Source of the DNA: JACPAP01 sp035287045 | GTDB taxonomy: Bacteria; Gemmatimonadota; Gemmatimonadetes; Gemmatimonadales; GWC2-71-9 | Length of the DNA stretch: 5,044 bases | Assembly: GCA_035287045.1 (NCBI GenBank) | Contig: DATECF010000274.1 | Coordinates: 1-5,044, forward strand | Reading direction: 5' to 3' | The notes under the pieces: model-generated | What the model was told of the DNA's origin: nothing | The model's database searches: none | Seen by the model: only the letters and a program-made list of their open reading frames with translations | Translations under genes and position numbers: made by a program | Shown here: piece after piece, positions 1-5,044 of the stretch | How the letters are laid out: each line of letters starts with the position of its first letter | How positions within the stretch are numbered: position 1 is the first letter of the stretch

Positions 1-54
1 TGCAAGGGCGGTGCCGGTCGCCATCGGTAGATCCGGCGGGGAAACTGTTGGCAC

Positions 55-77
55 CGAGCCACGCTCGGCGTGGCTCG
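55..77. repeat. perfect 10-bp inverted repeat (hairpin) in leader region
   Basis: CGAGCCACGC (55-64) is exactly complementary to GCGTGGCTCG (68-77), with a TCG triloop at 65-67. The stem is GC-rich and lies 109 bases before the flippase start. No T-run follows on either strand, so it is not a classical Rho-independent terminator. It could end an upstream transcript whose gene lies outside the window, or sit in the 5' leader of the flippase mRNA. The pairing is seen directly; the role is unknown. Confidence 0.5.
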
Positions 78-175
78 ATCGCCCCACTGTGGCGTCGCGG
101 CGAACCCGCGGACCCTGTGTAAGCGTGAGGCGGGAACGAAACGGCCGGGGCTCGGTCTGGTCCCGCTCTTGCTGT

Positions 176-180
176 GAGGT
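176..180 (+). promoter_or_regulatory. ribosome binding site of the flippase gene
   Basis: GAGGT at 176-180 lies six bases before the ATG at 187. It matches the anti-Shine-Dalgarno core and supports that ATG as the start. No convincing -35/-10 pair was found in bases 1-170, so the promoter may be further upstream or of a non-housekeeping type. Confidence 0.6.
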
Positions 181-186
181 CAGGCG

Positions 187-1698
187 ATGCCTGACGTAGC
201 GGCGCTTCCCGACACGGCGTCCCGGAAGCAGGCCCAGTCCCGGGCCCTGGATCGCTCCCTGGTGCGAGGCGTCGCCTGGACCGCGGCGGCCAAGTGGGCC
301 AGCCAGGTCCTCATCTGGGCCTCCTGGCTGATCGTCGCGCGCCTGCTCACCCCCGAGGATTACGGTCTCGTGGGCATGGCCGCGATCTACCTCGGGCTGG
401 TCACCCTCCTCTCGGAGTTCGGTCTCGGGACCGCGGTGCTGGCCGTCCGGGAGCTCAGCGTGGACCAGATCCACCAGCTCAACGGGCTCGCCGCGCTCGC
501 GGGACTGGCCGGCCTGCTCGCGTCGTGCGCCCTGGCGATCCCGTTGGGACGATTCTTCCGCGCCCCGCCATTACCGCTGGTGGTGGTGGCCATGAGCGCC
601 ACGTTTGTCATCACATCGTTCAAGACCGTGCCCCTGGCGTTGCTGCAGCGGGAGTTCCGATTCAGGGCGCTGGCCCTGGTTGACCTGGCGCAGGCGCTGA
701 TCTCGGCCATCAGCATGATCAGCCTGGCGGTCCTCGGTTTTCGTTATTGGACCCTGGTGCTGGGCGCGGCCCTGGCGGCGTTGCTGTCGGCGGGAGCCGT
801 GCGGCGGCTGCGTCCCGTGGCGTTCGCCTGGCCGCGGCTCGGCGCGCTCAAGCACACGATGGCCCTGAGCTACCGCATCGTGGTCGCGCGCCTGTGCTGG
901 TACCTCTCCGCCAATGCGGACTTTCTGGTCGCCGGGAGGATGCTGGGCAAGGCCGCGCTGGGTTTCTACAGCCTCGGCTGGACGCTGGCCAGCGTTCCGG
1001 TGGACAAGGTCACCACCTTGGTCGGGCAGGTGGCGCCGGCCATCCTGTCGGCCGTGCAGCACGACCCGCCGGCCATGCGGCGGTACGTGCTCAGGATCAC
1101 CGAGGGCATTGCCCTGGTCACATTCCCCCTCGCGCTTGGGCTCGCGCTGGTGGCGAGGGACTTCGTGCTCGTGGTCCTCGGCGCCAGGTGGGAGGCGACG
1201 GTGGTACCGCTTCGGCTCCTTGCGGCCTACGCGGCGATTCGATCCATCACGCCGATCCTGCCGCAGGTGCTCCACGTCTTGCGACAGGCCAGGTTCGAGA
1301 TGTGGCGAATGGTCGCCGCGGCCGCCGTCATGCCCACGGCCTTTTACGTCGGCGGACAGCGATGGGGAACCGCGGGCATCGCCCTGGCGTGGATGGTGCT
1401 GGACCCCCTTCTCCTGTTGCCCATGTACCGGCGCGTGTTTTCCAGCATCGGATTGTCCGCCAGGGAATACCTCGCGGCCCTGTGGCCCGCGCTGAGCGGG
1501 ACGGCCGTGATGGCGGCGGTGGTGCTCGGTATCGAAGCGTTCAGCGGCCGGGAATGGACCGCGGGCGCCCGGTTGGCCGCGCAAGTCGCGGCCGGGGCCG
1601 GCAGTTATGGGCTCGTCTGTCTGCTCCTGCACCGGCAGCGGCTGAGCGCCTTTTTCCAGCTCGTCAGGGCCGGCCCCGGATCCGAGGTGGCGTCGTGA
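187..1698 (+). CDS. Polysaccharide flippase, MOP superfamily (Wzx/WzxC-like)
   Basis: This is a 503-residue integral inner-membrane protein that probably flips lipid-linked oligosaccharide units from the cytoplasm to the periplasm for exopolysaccharide, capsule or O-antigen assembly. A polar, basic cytoplasmic head (about residues 1-27) precedes a series of hydrophobic segments, about 12-14 by eye. The first contains the family signature: Q40, then A51-R-L-L-T-P-E-D-Y-G60. A second hallmark is P149-LALLQREF-R158 followed by a long hydrophobic pair ending near residue 205, as in WzxC-like proteins (Polysacc_synt_3 type). The length is normal for the family and no disruption is seen. The start is supported by GAGGT six bases upstream. 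The stop overlaps the next gene by four bases (GTGA), so the two are almost certainly co-transcribed and coupled. The exact substrate cannot be read from the sequence. Family assignment is secure; the Wzx role rests on family knowledge and the neighbouring glycosyltransferase. Confidence 0.9.
   Translation: MPDVAALPDTASRKQAQSRALDRSLVRGVAWTAAAKWASQVLIWASWLIVARLLTPEDYGLVGMAAIYLGLVTLLSEFGLGTAVLAVRELSVDQIHQLNGLAALAGLAGLLASCALAIPLGRFFRAPPLPLVVVAMSATFVITSFKTVPLALLQREFRFRALALVDLAQALISAISMISLAVLGFRYWTLVLGAALAALLSAGAVRRLRPVAFAWPRLGALKHTMALSYRIVVARLCWYLSANADFLVAGRMLGKAALGFYSLGWTLASVPVDKVTTLVGQVAPAILSAVQHDPPAMRRYVLRITEGIALVTFPLALGLALVARDFVLVVLGARWEATVVPLRLLAAYAAIRSITPILPQVLHVLRQARFEMWRMVAAAAVMPTAFYVGGQRWGTAGIALAWMVLDPLLLLPMYRRVFSSIGLSAREYLAALWPALSGTAVMAAVVLGIEAFSGREWTAGARLAAQVAAGAGSYGLVCLLLHRQRLSAFFQLVRAGPGSEVAS
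1684..1690 (+). promoter_or_regulatory. ribosome binding site deciding the GTG start of the glycosyltransferase
   Basis: GAGGTGG at 1684-1690, inside the last codons of the flippase gene, lies four bases before the GTG at 1695. It is the best Shine-Dalgarno match near the point where homology to glycosyltransferases begins. It therefore favours GTG 1695 over the in-frame upstream ATG at 747, which would add 316 residues of flippase antisense-frame shadow. Confidence 0.65.
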
Positions 1699-3032
1699 GT
1701 CCCCCGGACGTCGGGGCGCGAGGCCCTGCCCGCAAGCTGCTGGTCATCACGTACTGCTTTGGGTCCAACGGCCCCATCGGGGGCCTTCGCTGGGCTGGGA
1801 TCACGAAATACCTGGCGCGCTCCGATTGGCAGGTCCGCGTCCTGACCGCTCCGCTCCCGGACGCGCCGGACGCGGCCATCGGGGTGCGGGCGGACCAGTG
1901 TCCGCGGTTCCCGACCCTGGGCGACGGCTACCGTTCACTCCGGCGGCTGGTTCAGGGGCCGGCGTACCGGGGCGTGCGGGCGGCGACGCCGCCCGCGCCA
2001 CCCGGCAGGCTGCGTTGGCTCGAGAGAGAGGTCTCGGCGCTCCTGGCATTCCCGGACGAGGGCCGCGGTTGGGTGCTGCGCGCGGCGTGGAACGCGCGGC
2101 GGATCATCCGGCGGTTCCAGCCGGAGGTGGTGGTGAGCAGCGGCCCGCCCCACTCCGCCCACCTGGTGGCGGCGCTGTCCACCATCGGGAGCGGGGTGCG
2201 GTGGTGGATTGACCTGCGCGATCCGTGGGCCGGGCCGCTTCCAGGGATTTGGCGGTCGCATTTCCGGGTGGGCACCCGGACGTTTCGCGCGCTGTCCCCT
2301 CGGCTGGAACGTCTGACCTTCAGGCTGGCACACGGCGTGATTGCCAACACCGACGGGCTGACAGCGGCGCTGGCCGAGAAATACCCCGGCCTGCGGGTCG
2401 TGCGCGTGCCCAACGGAGTGGATCCCGAATGCTTGCCGGTCCCCGCTCCGCATCGGTATCCGGGATTGGGCATCGTGTACGCGGGGACCCTGTACACCGG
2501 CCGCGATCTCGGCCCCGTGGTGCGGGCCCTGGGAATGTTTCTCGAACGCCACCGGGAAGCCGTTCAAGCAGGCTCCCAGATCCGCGTCGCCGGTGAGGCC
2601 GAGCCGGGTCATGCTCGGGCGTTCTACGACGCCGTCGCGGCGGCTGCCGTAGGGCCGTACGTCGAGGTGCTGGGTCCGCTCCCCCGGGACCAGGCTCTCG
2701 GCGTCGTATCGCGCTCGCGCCTGGCCGTGGTGCTGGCGCAGGAGCAAGAGCACCAGATCCCCGCCAAGCTCTATGAGTCGGTTGGAATGGGGGTTCCTAC
2801 CCTGGTCATCGCGCCGGAGGATAGTGCGGCGGCGGTTGAGGGACGGCGGGTCGGGGCCCTGGTGCGGGACGGCGCCGATGTGGAGGGCATTGCCTGCGTC
2901 CTGGAGCGGCTGTGGCGGAACGGATCCTCTGAGCGGCCTACGTGCTCCGTGCCCATCACTTACGACGCCATCGCGCCCCTTGTGGACCGGCTCCTCCGGG
3001 ATACGGTGCCGCCGGACGCGCGGCCCTCGTAA
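1695..3032 (+). CDS. Glycosyltransferase, GT-B fold, GT4-like
   Basis: This 445-residue cytoplasmic or membrane-associated enzyme probably transfers a sugar from an activated nucleotide donor to a growing lipid-linked glycan. The N-terminal acceptor domain begins with strand KLLVITY (14-20) and the glycine loop G29-G-L-R32, then VVVSSGPPHS (145-154) and the motif D173-L-R-D-P-W178, both typical of GT4-like proteins. The linker has VPNGVD (238-243). The C-terminal donor domain starts at YAGT (262-265) and carries I-P-A-K358-L-Y-E361 followed by a G-VP loop, the usual nucleotide-sugar site with its conserved Glu. Length is normal for the family. The GTG start overlaps the flippase stop (GTGA), indicating translational coupling. 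The reading frame stays open far upstream to 747, but that part is out of frame with the flippase and is not coding. The last 25 codons overlap the opposing lipoprotein gene. Donor and acceptor sugars are unknown. Confidence 0.88.
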   Translation: MSPPDVGARGPARKLLVITYCFGSNGPIGGLRWAGITKYLARSDWQVRVLTAPLPDAPDAAIGVRADQCPRFPTLGDGYRSLRRLVQGPAYRGVRAATPPAPPGRLRWLEREVSALLAFPDEGRGWVLRAAWNARRIIRRFQPEVVVSSGPPHSAHLVAALSTIGSGVRWWIDLRDPWAGPLPGIWRSHFRVGTRTFRALSPRLERLTFRLAHGVIANTDGLTAALAEKYPGLRVVRVPNGVDPECLPVPAPHRYPGLGIVYAGTLYTGRDLGPVVRALGMFLERHREAVQAGSQIRVAGEAEPGHARAFYDAVAAAAVGPYVEVLGPLPRDQALGVVSRSRLAVVLAQEQEHQIPAKLYESVGMGVPTLVIAPEDSAAAVEGRRVGALVRDGADVEGIACVLERLWRNGSSERPTCSVPITYDAIAPLVDRLLRDTVPPDARPS

Positions 3033-4551
3033 GCACGAACACGTTGAAGATCGGCCCGGTGGTCGGAGCGGGTCCCGTCAGTACGACGCCGAGCGGGGCC
3101 GGTGGGTCGATGCTGACCATTGGGAGCTCGAGCGGGCCGCCGGTGTAGACGCCGCTGGCGATTGGGGTCCCGTAGAAGTCCTGCGCGTGCCGGACCGCGT
3201 AGCGGTCGCCCAGGTCGAGGATCCCGGATGGGTCCACGCTCACGGAGCCCTTCAGCGCCCAGTTGTAGACGATGATGTTCGCTCGGCCGGGCTGGTACCG
3301 GTTAGGGTGAACCGCCACCTTGAGCCCCGTGGGCGTACTCCCGGCGTACCTGCCCGGATCGGCGAACCCGGTGCGCGCCCGCCAATCGCTGAACGCCGTC
3401 ACGCTGGAGTCGTTGTGGCGCCAGGCCTGCGCCGTGGAGTCGCCAAAGAACGTGTTGTCGCTCCACGTGTGGCCGCGCACATTCCCGATGCTCCACACCA
3501 TGCCGCCGGTCGTGAAATTGTACAACGTGTTCCCCGACACCTTGGCGGTGACCCAATCACCCACATACCACCACCCGCCAACGGAGTAGTTGTTCGTGAA
3601 AACCAGGTCTTGGTTCGTCCAGGCGCCGTGACCAATCTCCGCGGCCATGGTGTTGGTGAAACTGGTCCGGTACGTGTAGTTGTTGTTGATGATGATGCCC
3701 GACGCGGGAACGTGACCGCCCACGAGCAGGTCCGCACCCGGAACCCCCCAGACATAGTTGTTGAACGCCACGTTGCCTTCGAGCGTGATGTTCTGGAGAT
3801 ACGCTCCCTCTTCCCGGGCGAAGCAATGAATACCGTACGCCCAGTTGTCGAAGACAATGTTGTCCTGCAGCAGCAGGCTGGTCTGGCTCCGGCAGTAGAC
3901 GCCGTGGTCGAACCGATCGGTGCGCCCGTTGTTGTAGACGATCGCCCCATAGACCTCGGCGTCGCCGGCTTCCGGCCTGACGTAGATCCCGCTCGCGCTC
4001 GCGTCATGGACGACCAGATTGATGAGCTTGGTCCCGGGCCCGCCCAGGTCGATGCCGAAGGCGACACCTGCCTGCGGGGCGGGGTGCACGACCTCAAATC
4101 CCCAGTACCAGGTGTACCCGCCACGGATCACCAGGAACTTGGTTACCGTCGCGCGCTCGCCGGGATACTGGCGCACCACGATGGGAGCCTCAGCCGTACC
4201 GACCAGATTGCTCAGGTAGCCGTGGCCGAAGTGCGGGCCGTTCGCGTACGTGCCGCCCCGCAGCCAGATCGTGCTGCCCGGGGTTACGCCGGCTGGGGCG
4301 TCGAGGGCGGTCGCCAGGTCCCAGGGATTGTCGAACGAACCGTCGCCCGAAGGCGATCCGGCCGGTGACACGAAGAACGCCGGCGCGGGACCCCAGGGAT
4401 GACGCCCGCTGACACGCGGTGCTTCAAGGCCTTCGAAGGTCCCAGTCGGATCCGCCGGCGCGCAGGAGGTAAGTAGAAAGACCGATACCAACGCGAACGC
4501 GTGTGCGCTCCGCCGGTGGCGCAGCGCCGTACAATCGCCGAAGGGATGCAT
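2956..4551 (-). CDS. Exported lipoprotein with right-handed parallel beta-helix domain
   Basis: This is a 531-residue predicted lipoprotein. The N-terminus has a basic stretch (R11-H-R-R14), a hydrophobic core and a lipobox L27-T-S-C30, so the mature protein should start at lipidated Cys30 and be anchored in a membrane facing outside the cytoplasm. After a Pro/Gly-rich linker comes FFVSPAGS (59-66) and then G-SFDNPW (71-77), TIWLRGGTY (94-102) and IVVRQYPGE (124-132). This order is the usual opening of secreted beta-helix proteins related to polysaccharide lyases and pectate-lyase-like enzymes. Repeating coils with Asn/Gly/Val-rich turns run from about 135 to 380 (for example DNIVFDN and EGNVAFNN). 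Aromatic patches YTWYWGF (146-152) and GGWWYVGDW (335-343) could bind sugars. The end near FNVFVL (502-507) looks like a natural C-terminus; the final residues (about 508-531) are Pro/Gly/Arg-rich and lie in the overlap with the glycosyltransferase gene. No catalytic residues can be assigned, so it could be a lyase, an epimerase-like protein or a binding protein. The ATG start has no good Shine-Dalgarno, so the precise start is uncertain, but no better start precedes the signal peptide. Confidence 0.85.
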   Translation of the reverse strand: MHPFGDCTALRHRRSAHAFALVSVFLLTSCAPADPTGTFEGLEAPRVSGRHPWGPAPAFFVSPAGSPSGDGSFDNPWDLATALDAPAGVTPGSTIWLRGGTYANGPHFGHGYLSNLVGTAEAPIVVRQYPGERATVTKFLVIRGGYTWYWGFEVVHPAPQAGVAFGIDLGGPGTKLINLVVHDASASGIYVRPEAGDAEVYGAIVYNNGRTDRFDHGVYCRSQTSLLLQDNIVFDNWAYGIHCFAREEGAYLQNITLEGNVAFNNYVWGVPGADLLVGGHVPASGIIINNNYTYRTSFTNTMAAEIGHGAWTNQDLVFTNNYSVGGWWYVGDWVTAKVSGNTLYNFTTGGMVWSIGNVRGHTWSDNTFFGDSTAQAWRHNDSSVTAFSDWRARTGFADPGRYAGSTPTGLKVAVHPNRYQPGRANIIVYNWALKGSVSVDPSGILDLGDRYAVRHAQDFYGTPIASGVYTGGPLELPMVSIDPPAPLGVVLTGPAPTTGPIFNVFVLTRAARPAAPYPGGAGPQGARWRRK

Positions 4552-4764
4552 GCCGGGAGCCGGGAGTGCAATTCTCGCGCCCGCGGAAGGGAGAGCGGGC
4601 GCTCATCAGGATCATTGAATGCAACTTCGTGCGACGTGGTGCGTTGGCGACATGGCGGGGTGGCTAGAGGCGAAGCTGGCGTGAGGGCGCACCGCGCCCG
4701 CGATTGCTCCCTCGCCGCCATAAGTGTGGCGAGTGGGCCACGCGGCCGGGCTCCGACAACGAGC

Positions 4765-4803
4765 GGCACGCAACGCCCCTGCCCGCTGGGGACGTTGCGT
4801 GCC
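4765..4803 (-). repeat. long imperfect hairpin upstream of the lipoprotein gene
   Basis: GGCACGCAACG (4765-4775) pairs perfectly with CGTTGCGTGCC (4793-4803). The stem continues with CCCC (4776-4779) against GGGG (4788-4791) after a single unpaired A at 4792, leaving an eight-base loop (4780-4787). This gives a 15-bp stem with one bulge, much stronger than expected by chance. It lies 76 bases beyond the stop of the partial gene and 214 bases before the lipoprotein start. No T-run follows on either strand. It may be a terminator of the non-canonical, U-poor kind, an mRNA-stabilising structure or a protein-binding palindrome. The strand is given as that of the flanking genes. Confidence 0.6.
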
Positions 4804-4848
4804 TGGCGTCCGTCACACCGCTACGCTGAACGCGCCAAGTCGCGCCCA

Positions 4849-4867
4849 GCCCGGGGCGGGCCCGGGC
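4849..4867 (-). terminator. possible GC-only hairpin just after the partial gene
   Basis: GCCCGGG (4849-4855) pairs with CCCGGGC (4861-4867) around a five-base loop. It lies 11 bases past the stop codon of the minus-strand partial gene, the usual place for a terminator or 3'-end stabilising structure. There is no T-run after it, so intrinsic termination is doubtful. In such GC-rich DNA a seven-base palindrome can also arise by chance. Confidence 0.3.
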
Positions 4868-4878
4868 CGGTCGGAGCA

Positions 4879-5044
4879 TCAGCGCCACTCGTAGGCCCCG
4901 ATGTCGTGGCCGGGCCCCTGGGGCCGGGGGACGCCGGCGACGTCCAGCGCTGGGACGCAGCGGCTCACGCCCGCGACACACGTCAGGGTCGCGGCGTTGA
5001 TGGCGAGCGCGCCGCTCCGCAACCGGTAGTCGCCCGACATGTCG
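4879..5044 (-). CDS. C-terminal end of a secreted beta-helix (choice-of-anchor Q type) protein, partial
   Basis: Only the last 54 residues are in the window; the rest lies beyond the right edge. The visible part reads SGALAINAAT, a Cys-x7-Cys pair (CVAGVSRC and next residues), LDVAGVPRPQGPG, then DIGAYEW-R and a TGA stop (4879-4881). The pattern of a pre-terminal A-x-N/D-A-x-T segment followed by D-x-x-G-x-PRPQG-x-G-x-DIGAYE is the characteristic tail of extracellular right-handed parallel beta-helix proteins annotated as choice-of-anchor Q domain proteins. In that family the segment closes the helix and precedes, or replaces, an anchoring signal. Here nothing follows the motif except Trp-Arg, so no sorting signal or transmembrane anchor is attached. 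The two cysteines (spaced nine residues apart counting both) could form a disulfide, fitting an exported protein. The function of the missing part is unknown. It is in the same orientation as the beta-helix lipoprotein 327 bases downstream. Confidence 0.75.
   Translation of the reverse strand, partial: DMSGDYRLRSGALAINAATLTCVAGVSRCVPALDVAGVPRPQGPGHDIGAYEWR

Larger units (their letters stand above)
4552..4878. other. 327-base intergenic region between two minus-strand beta-helix genes
   Basis: No credible gene is seen here on either strand; the open frames are GC-rich shadows with Arg/Pro-rich composition. It holds two strong inverted repeats (4765-4803 and 4849-4867), described separately, and a short tandem repeat of GCCGGGA at 4552-4565 just ahead of the lipoprotein start. 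No clear promoter or Shine-Dalgarno for the lipoprotein gene could be picked out. The space is long enough for the lipoprotein gene to have its own promoter and 5' leader rather than being read through from the upstream gene. No tRNA or known riboswitch pattern was recognised. Confidence 0.5.

Noticed and set aside
48..66. TTGGCACC resembling a sigma-54 -24 element
   Set aside because: The matching -12 element (TTGC with the right spacing) is absent, and the bases form part of the hairpin at 55-77.
11..199. 62-codon + strand frame overlapping the flippase start
   Set aside because: Arg/Ser-rich composition, spans the hairpin at 55-77 and lacks a Shine-Dalgarno. The frame is open to the left edge, so a fragment of an upstream gene cannot be fully excluded, but nothing supports it.
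571..1632. 353-codon minus-strand open frame
   Set aside because: It is antisense to the flippase gene, with His/Arg/Gly/Gln-rich composition and no hydrophobic or domain pattern; a GC-rich shadow.
747..1694. Upstream in-frame extension of the glycosyltransferase to an ATG at 747
   Set aside because: This part overlaps the flippase gene in another frame and translates to Gly/Arg/Pro-rich sequence with no family similarity. GTG at 1695 has a good Shine-Dalgarno and begins just before the first glycosyltransferase strand.
2773..4368. A 531-codon + strand open frame lying antisense to almost the whole lipoprotein gene
   Set aside because: Its translation is Arg/Val/Pro-rich with no recognisable domain, and the opposite strand has a clear lipobox and beta-helix motifs. 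Long antisense frames are expected in GC-rich coding DNA. The equal length of 531 codons is a coincidence.
4284..4769. 161-codon minus-strand frame overlapping the lipoprotein start
   Set aside because: Arg/Pro/Ser-rich with no signal or domain; it conflicts with the lipoprotein frame, which has a clear signal peptide.
4664..4981. 105-codon minus-strand frame across the intergenic region and the partial gene
   Set aside because: It runs in a different frame from the well-supported DIGAYE tail, is Arg/Pro-rich and crosses both hairpins.

Overview
The window is high-GC DNA (roughly two thirds G+C by eye, with strongly GC-biased third codon positions) from a bacterium. Shine-Dalgarno-like sites and a lipoprotein signal peptide support a bacterial source. 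The phylum cannot be fixed from this window.

Layout: bases 1-186 are a leader region with one perfect hairpin (55-77). On the + strand follows a two-gene translationally coupled unit: a 503-residue MOP/Wzx-type polysaccharide flippase (187-1698) and a 445-residue GT4-like glycosyltransferase (1695-3032) that starts with GTG inside a GTGA overlap. On the - strand lie a 531-residue lipoprotein with a right-handed parallel beta-helix fold (4551 down to 2956) and, cut by the right edge, the last 54 residues of a second secreted beta-helix protein ending in the choice-of-anchor-Q type tail (5044 down to 4879). The 327 bases between the two minus-strand genes (4552-4878) appear non-coding and hold two good hairpins (4765-4803 and 4849-4867).

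The + strand pair fits an exopolysaccharide, O-antigen or capsule cluster: a cytoplasmic glycosyltransferase adds a sugar to a lipid-linked repeat unit and the flippase moves that unit across the inner membrane. The minus-strand beta-helix proteins are exported. This fold is common in polysaccharide lyases, epimerases and surface carbohydrate-binding proteins, so they may act on or bind the polymer, but no catalytic residues can be assigned and this link is inference from position only. The glycosyltransferase and lipoprotein genes converge and overlap by 77 bases at their 3' ends. This is the most unusual structural point in the window. I do not see a clearly new biological system here.
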